This document shows, piece by piece, positions 1-7,984 of a stretch of 64,000 nucleotides of DNA; positions within the stretch are counted from its first letter, which is position 1; each line of letters starts with the position of its first letter. The DNA is from Bacteroidales bacterium (lineage in GTDB: Bacteria > Bacteroidota > Bacteroidia > Bacteroidales > F082): positions 1-64,000 of the forward strand of contig JAFZDU010000001.1 of the NCBI GenBank assembly GCA_017561025.1, read 5' to 3'. Made by a program: the position numbers and the translations under genes. The notes below the pieces were generated by a model, which ran no database searches, was not told the DNA's origin, and worked only from the letters and a program-made list of their open reading frames with translations.

Positions 1-58
1 CCTAAATTTTTCCCCGGGGGGTTTTTCTAATAGTGTTTATGAGATTGGAGGTAAGCAT
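1..58. other. Right part of the packaging (cos-like) region
   Basis: This is the continuation of the GC-rich non-coding segment found at 57688-57737 of the circle. It holds the palindrome CCCCGGGG (12-19) flanked by T runs, then a TTTATGAGA stretch and the ribosome binding site (TTGGAGGT) of the first gene. Its place between the last gene of the unit and the packaging genes, and the HNH-plus-terminase gene set nearby, suit a cos site. The cut position cannot be read from sequence alone. Confidence 0.4.
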
Positions 59-898
59 ATGTTAAAGAAGGGGTACGGACCACCAAGTGCCAAGTTGCCT
101 GGTTCTGTTGGTGATATTTATCAAGATTTAATGTCAGGACTAATTTATCAGTGCATTAGTGTAGATATACCTGCGGTAAAGCAGCAGTTTATTAAAGTGT
201 CATATATTAATTCCAATACCACATATATTTGGAGTGAGATTGCAGCAGAAGAAGACGATGGTGGATGTATGAATTTACTCGATTATGCTTCTTCTGTGAA
301 TACTTTATTTTATAAAACATGCTTTGATCAAGAAATTATTAATGTTTCTTTTGGAAATGTAACAGGTAAATACATTGACAGTACTAATACGTTTATTTCT
401 ATGTTTGAAGAAGCGTATGGAATGAAAAAAGTAAAAATTCAAAGTAGCGCAGAATTTGTACATAATATAAAAGCATCAAAGATGTTTTCCATACAAACAA
501 ATGCAAAGTATGACACTTTAGAAGTAATAGATTTAACCGGAGTTGAACAAATTGTAATTTCAGAAGCTTCTCAAATGTTTAATGGAAGATCAAAACTAAA
601 TAGCATCTTAGGTACTCTGAATTTTGCACAATGTACTTCTTCTAGTAAATTATATGCCACATTCAACGGCTGTCGTAGTTTAGTAGAAATAAGATTTGAA
701 CCTGGTTATATCATGGCTTCAATAAGCTTCGCAAGTTCACAAGAATTAAGTGCTGAATCTATTCAGTCTATTGTTGATGGTCTTTGTGATTTAACCGGTG
801 GTACTTCACAAACTCTAACTTTACATTCAAAAGTAGTAACAAAATTGACTGCAGAGCAGCTCGCACAGATTGAAACAAAGAATTGGGCAGTAGGATAA
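59..898 (+). CDS. Probable tail fibre / surface protein with BspA-like leucine-rich repeats
   Basis: A 279-aa protein starting at an ATG with a good GGAGGT site 7 bases upstream. The N-terminal ~60 residues (Gly/Pro-rich start, then a YIWSEIAAEEDDGG segment) look like an attachment domain. Residues ~70-240 resemble BspA-like leucine-rich repeats, with recurring units such as DTLEVIDLTGVEQI and SLVEIRFEPG. LRR surface proteins are common on gut phages and mediate binding to host or mucus, so an adhesion or fibre role is inferred. It lies downstream of the packaging region and upstream of the terminase genes, away from the tail module, so it may be a late accessory ('moron-like') fibre. A second identical copy appears at 57796 because the window wraps. 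Confidence 0.5.
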   Translation: MLKKGYGPPSAKLPGSVGDIYQDLMSGLIYQCISVDIPAVKQQFIKVSYINSNTTYIWSEIAAEEDDGGCMNLLDYASSVNTLFYKTCFDQEIINVSFGNVTGKYIDSTNTFISMFEEAYGMKKVKIQSSAEFVHNIKASKMFSIQTNAKYDTLEVIDLTGVEQIVISEASQMFNGRSKLNSILGTLNFAQCTSSSKLYATFNGCRSLVEIRFEPGYIMASISFASSQELSAESIQSIVDGLCDLTGGTSQTLTLHSKVVTKLTAEQLAQIETKNWAVG

Positions 899-908
899 GG
901 AGAAAAAT

Positions 909-1160
909 ATGACAGTATATGACATTCCAAATATTGAACATTGTACAGTAGAACAGATTGGTAGAATGTACCGTATTACTTCGCATGATGGTTGGTATAT
1001 TCATTTAAATAATGGTGTAGAGGATACAGTAAACGTGTGGAAAACCGCAGTTGCTTTACCTAGTAGTTACGATTTCTCAATCGTAGAAATCCGAGCAGAA
1101 GCAGACCTTCCGCCAGAAGCAGAAATCTGTGGAATTGTAACTAATACTGAGACAATGTAA
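909..1160 (+). CDS. Small protein of unknown function, paired with the LRR protein
   Basis: An 83-aa acidic, soluble protein starting 10 bases after the LRR gene (AAGGAGAAAA site), so the two are probably co-translated. It has no membrane segment. It contains a W-Y-I-H-L-N stretch near residue 35 and ends in a Pro/Glu-rich tail (ADLPPEAEICG). I do not recognise the family. The position suggests a tail-fibre-associated protein or chaperone, but that is a guess from context. A strong terminator follows directly, closing this two-gene unit. Confidence 0.6.
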   Translation: MTVYDIPNIEHCTVEQIGRMYRITSHDGWYIHLNNGVEDTVNVWKTAVALPSSYDFSIVEIRAEADLPPEAEICGIVTNTETM

Positions 1161-1168
1161 ACCAACTC

Positions 1169-1201
1169 AAAAGGACCTCTCCAGCCAGGGGTCCTTTTCT
1201 C
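1169..1201 (+). terminator. Intrinsic terminator after the LRR gene pair
   Basis: AAAAGGACC (1169-1177) pairs with GGTCCTTTT (1190-1198), with a 12-base loop and a T-rich tail. It separates the LRR gene pair from the packaging operon. Confidence 0.8.
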
Positions 1202-1204
1202 TTT

Positions 1205-1376
1205 TTAACAATGTTTAGAAAGGCTCATAAGGTCTATATCAAATAAGGATGATAAAAATAAGAAACCCCCCTTTCTTATTTAAAATATTTTTGATAAAAA
1301 TCGTCTGCTTCATTATGTTATCTCCTTTCGAATGAATGATATATGACTTTGTGAGCCATTTTAAGCATTGTTAAAA
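1205..1376 (+). ncRNA. Large structured leader RNA upstream of the packaging genes
   Basis: This non-coding stretch forms a long imperfect inverted repeat: about 1205-1240 pairs with about 1337-1376. In the outer 28 pairs, four of the five departures from perfect complementarity are G-U pairs when read as + strand RNA and only one is a true mismatch. That favours a selected RNA rather than a DNA site. Inside it is a perfect 10-bp hairpin (1256-1265 with 1272-1281) with a C6 loop. The 3' side carries CTCCTTTC (1322-1329), exactly complementary to the GAAAGGAG ribosome binding site (1394-1401) of the next gene, so it could mask that site. I know of no named family that matches. An identical copy lies at 58942-59113. 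Confidence 0.55.
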
Positions 1377-1410
1377 GTGTATAAAAACTAAAAGAAAGGA
1401 GGCAGTAAGT

Positions 1411-1776
1411 ATGGCTAAAGCCAAGGTATCTAAGGAACAACCAGCGATGCCGCCTGGATTAACTCCAGATTCTCGAGAAAAGCAGTTAATTGCATTAGCT
1501 GTTGATGAGGCAGAGAAACGAATACGTGATGGTACTGCCTCTTCTCAATTATTAACACATTATTTAAGATTGGGCAGCTCTGAGCAGAGACTCAGAAATG
1601 AAAAACTTGAGGAAGAGAACAAGTTACTTCGAGCAAAGACTAAAGCACTTGAAGATGCAGCTGATATGAAAGAACTCTATGGCAAAGCTATCAAGGCTAT
1701 GGCTTTATATAGTGGCAATGCAAGTTCTATGGAAGAGGATGATGATGACTATGATGAAGACTACGACGAGTATTAG
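1411..1776 (+). CDS. Putative small terminase subunit / DNA packaging protein
   Basis: A 121-aa protein that starts at ATG with an AAAGGAGG site 9 bases upstream. The site is complementary to an upstream CTCCTTTC in the leader RNA. Residues ~20-60 are helical and contain the phage-conserved stretch DGTASSQLLTHYLRLG, followed by a coiled coil (~55-85) and a very acidic tail (EEDDDDYDEDYDEY). This small helical protein is typically found next to HNH and large terminase genes in gut Firmicutes phages, where a small-terminase role is inferred rather than proven. The acidic tail region overlaps the start of the HNH gene in another frame. Confidence 0.55.
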   Translation: MAKAKVSKEQPAMPPGLTPDSREKQLIALAVDEAEKRIRDGTASSQLLTHYLRLGSSEQRLRNEKLEEENKLLRAKTKALEDAADMKELYGKAIKAMALYSGNASSMEEDDDDYDEDYDEY

Positions 1777-2185
1777 AACATATTCAGAATTAATCGGACT
1801 TCCAACATTTGAAGAGCGTTTTCGATATTTAAAGTTAAGTGGTAGAGTTGGAGAAGAGACTTTCGGTAGAGATAGATACATTAATCAATTACTCTATCAA
1901 AGAAATCGTGACTGGAAGCATATTAGAAATGAAGTTATTATTCGTGATAACGGATGTGACTTAGGTTGTGAAGGACATGAAATCCATGGATTAATTATAG
2001 TACATCACATGAATCCGATAACGATTGAAGATGTATTAAATTTAGATCCTAAAGTCTTTGATCCAGAATTTCTCATTTCCACAATGCATAGAACTCACAA
2101 TGCAATTCACTACGGAAATGCAGACTTACTTATTACTGCCCCAATCGAAAGAAGAAAAAATGATACTTGTCCATGGAGACATTGA
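1745..2185 (+). CDS. HNH homing-type endonuclease of the packaging module
   Basis: About 146 aa. Several in-frame ATGs lie inside the end of the preceding gene (1739, 1742, 1745, 1751, 1754). I chose 1745 for its spacing to GGAAGAGG, but the exact start is uncertain. The HNH core is visible: RDWKHIRNEVIIRDNGCDLGC, then IIVHHMNPI with the first catalytic His, and RTHNAIHYGN with the Asn/His. HNH proteins encoded beside terminase are known to assist cos cleavage in several siphophages (established for HK97-like systems), which fits the cos-like region just upstream. Confidence 0.75.
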   Translation: MTMMKTTTSIRTYSELIGLPTFEERFRYLKLSGRVGEETFGRDRYINQLLYQRNRDWKHIRNEVIIRDNGCDLGCEGHEIHGLIIVHHMNPITIEDVLNLDPKVFDPEFLISTMHRTHNAIHYGNADLLITAPIERRKNDTCPWRH

Positions 2186-2199
2186 AAGAAGGAGTTGTT

Positions 2200-2553
2200 A
2201 TGGAAAGTATATTAACATCAATTAAAAAACTGCTCGGCATAACCGAAGACTGTACTAGTTTCGATGTGGATATTATCATACACATAAATTCAGTTTTCAC
2301 AATTCTCAAACGACTTGGAGTTGGACCGGTTAATGGTTTTAGAATTGAAGATAAAACAGCTGTATGGACTGATTTTATTCCGGAAGACTATACAGACTTT
2401 GAATCTGTTAAAACATATGTGTATCAGAAGGTTAGACTCATTTTTGACCCACCACAAAGTTCAGCTCATATGGAAGCTATTAAGGAATCTATAATAGAAT
2501 TTGAGTTTAGTCTTCAAACCGCAGCTGAACTTATGGGAGAGGAGGTAACCTAA
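2200..2553 (+). CDS. Gp6-like head-tail connector protein
   Basis: 117 aa from the ATG at 2200, preceded by GAAGGAG. The helical protein has the usual features of Gp6-like connectors: an N-terminal helix, an IIIHINSVFTILKRLGVGP segment, then VKTYVYQKVRLIFDPPQSS and a long C-terminal helix. In HK97-type phages this protein forms a ring below the portal. Here it precedes the large terminase instead of following the capsid gene, a rearranged order. Its stop codon directly abuts the next ATG, showing tight coupling. Confidence 0.6.
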   Translation: MESILTSIKKLLGITEDCTSFDVDIIIHINSVFTILKRLGVGPVNGFRIEDKTAVWTDFIPEDYTDFESVKTYVYQKVRLIFDPPQSSAHMEAIKESIIEFEFSLQTAAELMGEEVT

Positions 2554-3102
2554 ATGGCATTAGTAACAATCAATGGTGAACTTTATCACTACGGTGTACT
2601 CGGTATGAAGTGGGGTAGACGTAAAGCTAGAGGACACGCTGGTCCTGGTCGTTATGTTACAGCTAAAAGACAATTAGCAGGTGATAGAAGAGATTTGAAT
2701 GCTCTTAACAAAGGCGGTCATCTGAGTTACGGTCTGACCAAGAAAAGACAGGCACAATTTGATAAGCGAGATAAAGAAGCTATCGAAAAGAGAATTGCTA
2801 AAAATGAAGCATCGCGGGTAAAAAAAGAAGCCGTAGATACCAGAAGCGATGATGCTAAAACAGCAGCAAAAATTAAGACTAAAAAAGTCAGCGAAATGTC
2901 TAATCAGGAGTTAAGAACGATTAACGAGCGAACAAGACTTGAACAGGAATATTCACGATTAAATCCTAACATGATTAAAAAGGGAACAAAGATTGTAGCA
3001 GCAACCGCCGCAACAATGGGTACAGTAATGAACCTTTATAATAACAGCGATAAGCTTGTTAATCTTGGGAAGAAACTCGTGGATAAATATACAAAGAAGT
3101 AA
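2554..3102 (+). CDS. HYG-motif small head-module protein 1
   Basis: 182 aa, very basic and helical. It starts immediately after the previous stop with a GAGGAGGT site. The first ~26 residues carry the motif YHYGVLGMKWGRRKAR, shared almost word for word with the next gene and, at the N-terminus, with the Tox-PL protein at 5452. The rest (~40-150) is Lys/Arg/Ala-rich, and residues ~147-165 are mildly hydrophobic (GTKIVAATAATMGTVMN). Such basic HYG proteins are usual beside terminase and portal genes in gut phages. A role in the capsid interior or scaffold is inferred. Function unknown. Confidence 0.6.
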   Translation: MALVTINGELYHYGVLGMKWGRRKARGHAGPGRYVTAKRQLAGDRRDLNALNKGGHLSYGLTKKRQAQFDKRDKEAIEKRIAKNEASRVKKEAVDTRSDDAKTAAKIKTKKVSEMSNQELRTINERTRLEQEYSRLNPNMIKKGTKIVAATAATMGTVMNLYNNSDKLVNLGKKLVDKYTKK

Positions 3103-3116
3103 GGAGGGTAACCTAA

Positions 3117-3656
3117 ATGGCATTAGTAACAATCAACGGAGAACTCTACCACTACGGCGTTAAAGGCATGAAGTGGGGTAGACGGAAAGCTAGAAAATTT
3201 GAAGCAAAATCTCAAAATTATCGTAGAAAGAGTAATATTGAAGCTGATCTTGGAAATACAAAAAAAGCTAATAAATATGCATCCAAGTCTTCAGCGTATG
3301 ACTTAAAATCAAAAATGGCATCAGCAAAAGCTGAAGTTAAAGTAACTAAAAAAGAATTTCAGAAGGATGACAAAATCGCAAGAGCAGAGGCTAATCGAGT
3401 AGCAAATGCTGCTGGTAGTAGACGAGAAGAAAAATTTGCAGCAAGATATGAAACTGCTAAAAATAATCGACAGGCATCCGCAGCCAAATACGAACAGGCT
3501 AAAACCGCATATAAAGCGCTTAAGGATGAGCGATTAGACAATCTCAAATCTAAAGGCGCAAATGTTGTTAATAAAGGTAAAACTATTACCACTAACATTA
3601 CAAATAAAACAACAGAATCAGTGTCAGAACTTAAGAAAAAGTATAACAAAAAGTAA
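3117..3656 (+). CDS. HYG-motif small head-module protein 2 (partial paralogue)
   Basis: 179 aa. The leader (MALVTINGELYHYGV, then GMKWGRRKAR) is near-identical to the protein at 2554, but the body is unrelated: a long Ala/Lys-rich coiled coil (~30-160) without a membrane segment. The same GGAGGGTAACCTAA translation signal precedes both genes. The pattern of an identical leader on different bodies looks like a shared sorting or assembly tag rather than simple gene duplication. Confidence 0.6.
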   Translation: MALVTINGELYHYGVKGMKWGRRKARKFEAKSQNYRRKSNIEADLGNTKKANKYASKSSAYDLKSKMASAKAEVKVTKKEFQKDDKIARAEANRVANAAGSRREEKFAARYETAKNNRQASAAKYEQAKTAYKALKDERLDNLKSKGANVVNKGKTITTNITNKTTESVSELKKKYNKK

Positions 3657-3674
3657 GGACGGCGATAATTCAAA

Positions 3675-5438
3675 ATGGCATTATCAAACACAGCTACGCC
3701 CATCTATTACGAACAATTTCGAGAAGCTGTATTAAGTGGTGAAATTCCAATATGTAGAGAAGTCGAGATGGAAATGCACCGAATCGATCACCTTATTGAT
3801 AATCCTGGAATTTATTATGATGACGAAGCTATCAATGGGTTTATTGCGTTCTGTGAAAACGAACTAACATTAACCAACGGCGAAGATTTAAAGCTACTCG
3901 ACACATTCAAACTTTGGGCGGAAGAGATATTTGGATGGTACTACTTTGTTGAAAGAAGTGTATATACCAGAAATCCTGATGGTCATGGTGGGCGATATGT
4001 TAAGAAGCGAATCAAGAAACGATTAACTAAGAAACAGTATTTAATCGTAGCTCGAGGCGCTGCTAAGTCTATGTATGCATCATGTATTCAGAATTATTTC
4101 TTGAATGTTGATACATCGACAACACATCAGATTACAACTGCTCCAACAATGAAGCAAGCCGATGAAGTGTTATCACCAATTCGAACCGCCATTACGAGAG
4201 CTAGAGGTCCATTGTATCAGTTTCTTACCGAAGGATCTTTACAGAATACTACCGGCTCTAGAATGAACCGAATGAAATTAGCATCTACCAAAAAAGGTAT
4301 TGAGAATTTACTTACAGGTTCACTTCTTGAAATTAGACCAATGCGAATTGACAAACTTCAGGGTTTGCGAGTTAAAGTAGCCACAGTCGATGAATGGCTT
4401 TCTGGTGATATTAAAGAAGATCCAATCGCAGCAATCGAACAGGGGGCTGCTAAAGAACAGGGTTCTGCCGAAAACAATGATTACTTAATCTTAGCAATCA
4501 GTTCAGAAGGTACTGTTCGAAATGGTGCCGGTGACACAATCAAAATGGAGTTATCGGACATCCTTAAAGGAGATTACTATGCTCCACATGTTTCCATCTG
4601 GTGGTACAAGCTTGATTCAATTGATGAAGTAGCAGACCCTGAGATGTGGTTAAAAGCTCAGCCAAACTTAGGTTATACAGTAACTTATGAAACTTATCAT
4701 GATGACGTTGAACGAATGGAAAACAATCCAGCCGTTAAGAATGACATCCTGGCTAAGCGATTTGGTATACCATGTGAAGGTTATACATACTACTTCACCT
4801 ATGAAGAAACATTACCACACAAGCATCAAGAATTCTGGCAGATGCAATGTGCACTTGGTGCGGACTTATCTCAAGGTGATGACTTCTGTGCATTTACATT
4901 CTTATTCCCTCTACAAAGAGGCGCATTTGGAGTTAAGACTCGAAATTACATAACAGAAAGAACACTTAAGAAACTTCCTGCAGCTATGCGAATGAAGTAT
5001 GACCAATTTATAAACGAAGGTAGTTTAATGGTTTTAGATGGAACCGTATTAGACATGATGGAAGTCTACGAAGATCTCGAGAATTATATTCTTGATTCAC
5101 AGTATGATGTTCAGTGTTTTGGTTATGACCCATACAATGCGAAGGACTTCGTAGAAAGATGGGAAAAGGAAAACGGTCCGTATGGAATTGTAAAAGTTAT
5201 ACAAGGATCAAAGACTGAGTCAGTTCCTCTTGGAGAGCTCAAGAAATTATCTGAAGATAGATTGTTAATCTTTGATGAAGAGCTTATGACGTTTGCTATG
5301 GGTAATTGTATCACCCTTGAAGATACAAACGGAAATCGAAAATTATACAAAAAGCGATATGATCAAAAGATTGATGCTGTTGCAGCTATGATGGATGCTT
5401 ATGTCGCTTACAAACTTAATAGAGAAGCTTTTGATTAA
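3675..5438 (+). CDS. terL: Terminase large subunit
   Basis: 587 aa, the DNA-packaging motor. The ATPase has a variant Walker A, ARGAAKS (126-132), and Walker B with ATVDEW (D239, E240). The RNase H-like nuclease has acidic residues at D397 (GADLSQGDD), D485 (FGYDPYNAKD) and D567 (KIDAVAAMMDAY). The length and motifs fit phage large terminases of the Terminase_1 type. The start ATG (3675) lies in the sequence AATTCAAAATGG, one of the repeated late-region 9-mers, and the ribosome binding site is weak (AAGGACGG). The HNH and connector genes lie upstream and portal and capsid genes downstream. Confidence 0.93.
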   Translation: MALSNTATPIYYEQFREAVLSGEIPICREVEMEMHRIDHLIDNPGIYYDDEAINGFIAFCENELTLTNGEDLKLLDTFKLWAEEIFGWYYFVERSVYTRNPDGHGGRYVKKRIKKRLTKKQYLIVARGAAKSMYASCIQNYFLNVDTSTTHQITTAPTMKQADEVLSPIRTAITRARGPLYQFLTEGSLQNTTGSRMNRMKLASTKKGIENLLTGSLLEIRPMRIDKLQGLRVKVATVDEWLSGDIKEDPIAAIEQGAAKEQGSAENNDYLILAISSEGTVRNGAGDTIKMELSDILKGDYYAPHVSIWWYKLDSIDEVADPEMWLKAQPNLGYTVTYETYHDDVERMENNPAVKNDILAKRFGIPCEGYTYYFTYEETLPHKHQEFWQMQCALGADLSQGDDFCAFTFLFPLQRGAFGVKTRNYITERTLKKLPAAMRMKYDQFINEGSLMVLDGTVLDMMEVYEDLENYILDSQYDVQCFGYDPYNAKDFVERWEKENGPYGIVKVIQGSKTESVPLGELKKLSEDRLLIFDEELMTFAMGNCITLEDTNGNRKLYKKRYDQKIDAVAAMMDAYVAYKLNREAFD

Positions 5439-5451
5439 GGAGGTGAGAGGT

Positions 5452-6474
5452 ATTTCATGCATAACAATCAATGGTGAACTCTATCACTACGGCGTAAAGG
5501 GTATGAAGTGGGGAGTTAGAAGATTCCAAAATCAAAATGGAACTTTAACCTCTGCTGGAAGAAAACGATATGCCGACGACAAAACATCGCCTAATCAAAA
5601 GAAGAAGTCAAAGCATCGTTTAAAACTGGAAGAGAAATACCAAAACAAAGGTATGACTAAGCAGGAAGCTGAAGAAGCAGCCAATAAAAGAATTAAAAAA
5701 GAAAAAGCTGCCGTAGCAGCCACTGCGATTATTGCTGCTTATGCTACATACAAGCTTGCTGATAGTGGAGAGCTTAATAGATTAGCTGCAAAAGGTAAAT
5801 CTATTCTGAGTAAAAACGATATGAGTTTTAATAAAAATTCACAATTAGCAAAACGAAACCTTGATAAAGACGAACTTAAATCTCTAGTTGTTAGTCGAAT
5901 AAATCCAGACTATGGAAAAATCGGCACAAAGAATAATTGTCGTCGATGCACAATGGCTTACGAATTATCTCGTAGAGGATATGATGTTAAAGCTACTAAA
6001 ACTATTTCCGGAACAGGACAGGATATGACAGGATTATATAATGCAATGTCCGAAAAAGAATTAAAAGGTGGTAAATTAACACGAGCCGTTAAACTAGCAT
6101 ATCGTGGAATAGTTAAAGAAGACCAACTAGCAAGCGATATAGTTGATAACTTAAGTTCTGCTGGGCAACATGGAATCAAAAAAATTGATAGTGAAGATTA
6201 TGCTAAAACAATATTTTCAGCGCTATCTAAAGCCCCAAACCGATCAAGAGGTGAATTATCCATGACGTGGGATTCTGGCGGTGCTCACAGTATGGTTTGG
6301 GAGATAGTTAATAAAAAACCTGTAATTTTCGATTGTCAAACCGGAGAAATGTACGACACTCCAGAATCAATATCCAAATTAGCAAAACACATGAAAAACG
6401 CAGGTTTTACTAGATTGGATAACATTGCAATGAATGAAGATTTCTTATCGAGGTGGGTAAAGAATGCTAAATAG
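5452..6474 (+). CDS. HYG-motif protein with papain-like Tox-PL domain
   Basis: About 340 aa. The HYG leader (INGELYHYGVKGMKWGVRR) is followed by a basic linker, a short Ala-rich hydrophobic segment (~85-105) and a C-terminal papain-like domain of the Tox-PL type. The domain has NCRRCTMAYELSRRGYDVKA with catalytic Cys ~163, GGAHSMVWEI with His ~279 and FDCQTG with Asp ~294. Tox-PL domains occur as polymorphic toxins and protein deamidases and also in phage head proteins. No in-frame ATG exists at the leader. The ATG at 5457 is out of frame, and the ATT at 5452 has perfect spacing to AAGGAGGTGA, so a non-standard start is likely. The alternative in-frame ATG at 5395, inside terL, has no ribosome site. 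Confidence 0.7.
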   Translation: MSCITINGELYHYGVKGMKWGVRRFQNQNGTLTSAGRKRYADDKTSPNQKKKSKHRLKLEEKYQNKGMTKQEAEEAANKRIKKEKAAVAATAIIAAYATYKLADSGELNRLAAKGKSILSKNDMSFNKNSQLAKRNLDKDELKSLVVSRINPDYGKIGTKNNCRRCTMAYELSRRGYDVKATKTISGTGQDMTGLYNAMSEKELKGGKLTRAVKLAYRGIVKEDQLASDIVDNLSSAGQHGIKKIDSEDYAKTIFSALSKAPNRSRGELSMTWDSGGAHSMVWEIVNKKPVIFDCQTGEMYDTPESISKLAKHMKNAGFTRLDNIAMNEDFLSRWVKNAK

Positions 6475-6712
6475 TAATGATGCTAAAAAGATAATCAATA
6501 AAAATCTCCCAGGATGGAAAATTCAATCATTCATAACTTATAACGGCTTATATGTGTTTAAAGTTTATAATGATGATCCTTTAGAAGGTGAAATGGATCC
6601 GTTCTATTCGGTTAATATTCGTACTGGAGAGTTTAGAGACTTTTCGGTAATAACTGACGGAGATATTGACGAAATATTCAGTCTCTTTAAAGAAGCTGAA
6701 AGAGTTAAGTAA
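6464..6712 (+). CDS. Small partner of the Tox-PL protein, possible immunity protein
   Basis: 82 aa, starting 11 bases before the Tox-PL stop, so translation is coupled. It is a compact alpha/beta protein with a beta-hairpin region (YVFKVYN, FYSVNIRTGEFRDFSV) and a C-terminal helix. In polymorphic toxin loci a small gene directly after the toxin is normally its immunity protein, and the layout matches. It could instead be a chaperone of the head protein. The family is not recognised by name. Confidence 0.6.
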   Translation: MLNSNDAKKIINKNLPGWKIQSFITYNGLYVFKVYNDDPLEGEMDPFYSVNIRTGEFRDFSVITDGDIDEIFSLFKEAERVK

Positions 6713-6727
6713 GGAGGAAAATTCAAA

Positions 6728-7984
6728 ATGGAGAATACCTTAGGTTCCAGGGTTAAACGTGCCTGGAATGCGTTTACCAATCGAGACCCAACAATGAGAT
6801 ATCGACCTTTTGAAAGTGGATATTCATATCGTCCAGACAGAACCAAATTCTCTCGAGGTAATGAGAAATCTATGGTTACGTCGGTATATAACAAAATTGC
6901 GATATCTGTTGCTGGGATCGATATGAAACACTGTCGTTTGGATAAGGAAGGAAGATATCTTGAAGACATAGATTCTGGTTTAAATACTTGTTTAACCCTC
7001 GAAGCAAATATTGATCAGACTGGTAGAGCATATAGACAGGATATTGTAATGTCAATGTTAGATGAAGGGGTTGTAGCTATGGTTCCGGTTGATACTGATC
7101 GTGATCCAACAGATACAAATTCTTTTGAGATCTTAACAATGCGAACCGGTAAGATTATTGAGTGGAAACCTACCACAGTAAAAGTTCGAGTTTACAATGA
7201 ACGAACCGGAAAAAAAGAAGACGTTGTACTTCCTAAGAGAATGGTTGGTATTGTTGAAAATCCTTTTTACTCGGTGTTTAATGAACCGAACTCGACAATG
7301 CAGCGACTTATCAGAAAATTGAATATTTTAGATGCCATTGATGAACAGAGTGGTTCTGGAAAATTAGACTTGATTATCCAGTTGCCATATTCAGTCAAAG
7401 GCGAATCAAAGCGTGCTATCGCCGAAAAGCGACGTTCAGATATTGAAGAGCAATTGAAAGGTCCTTATGGTATTGCCTATATTGATGGTGTTGAGCGTAT
7501 CACACAGTTAAATCGTCCTGTTGAAAACAATCTAATGAAACAGATTGAATACTTAACGAGCATGCTATACAGCCAGTTAGGGATTAATCAGTCGATTATG
7601 GATGGTACAGCAGATGAGAAAACACAGCTCAACTTTTTCAATAATACCATTGAACCAATTGCGATAGCAATCGCGGAAGAGATGAAACGAAAGTTTCTCA
7701 CAAAAACAGCCCGATCACAAGGGCAATCAATTGAATGTTTTAAAGACCCATTTAAATTACTTACGGCTAAAGAATTAGCTGAAATTGCTGATGTACTTTG
7801 TCGTAATGAGATTGCATCATCAAATGAGATGAGACAGAAAATGGGTTGGAAGCCATCTGATGATCCTAGAGCAGACCAGTTACGTAATTCCAATATGTAT
7901 GGTCCAGAAGATCCGCAGCATGCTTCCGAAGAAATACCAGAAGAAGGAGGAGAAGTTCAAAATGGAACACCCGCTTATGAATGA
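6728..7984 (+). CDS. Portal protein
   Basis: 418 aa, HK97-type portal that forms the dodecameric DNA gate at the capsid vertex. Recognisable parts are the N-terminal wing (SVYNKIAISVAGIDMKH), the central crown/clip region with SKRAIAEKRRSDIEEQLKG and the C-terminal helices (QLGINQSIMDGTADEKT, FFNNTIEPIAIAIAEEMKRKF, ELAEIADVLCRNEIASSNEM). It starts at ATG with AAGGAGG upstream and lies between terminase and the protease-capsid gene, as expected. Its end overlaps the next gene by 23 bases. Confidence 0.88.
   Translation: MENTLGSRVKRAWNAFTNRDPTMRYRPFESGYSYRPDRTKFSRGNEKSMVTSVYNKIAISVAGIDMKHCRLDKEGRYLEDIDSGLNTCLTLEANIDQTGRAYRQDIVMSMLDEGVVAMVPVDTDRDPTDTNSFEILTMRTGKIIEWKPTTVKVRVYNERTGKKEDVVLPKRMVGIVENPFYSVFNEPNSTMQRLIRKLNILDAIDEQSGSGKLDLIIQLPYSVKGESKRAIAEKRRSDIEEQLKGPYGIAYIDGVERITQLNRPVENNLMKQIEYLTSMLYSQLGINQSIMDGTADEKTQLNFFNNTIEPIAIAIAEEMKRKFLTKTARSQGQSIECFKDPFKLLTAKELAEIADVLCRNEIASSNEMRQKMGWKPSDDPRADQLRNSNMYGPEDPQHASEEIPEEGGEVQNGTPAYE

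Noticed and set aside
768..1004. 78-codon minus-strand frame at the LRR gene end
   Set aside because: Antisense to two well-supported genes with good start sites.
1200..1400. Insertion sequence ends or invertible element at the inverted repeat
   Set aside because: No transposase or invertase nearby (the serine integrase is distant and of a different type), no target duplication, and the G-U pattern favours an RNA structure.
3359..3703. 114-codon minus-strand frame opposite HYG protein 2
   Set aside because: Antisense shadow of an Ala/Lys-rich coding sequence, no start signals.
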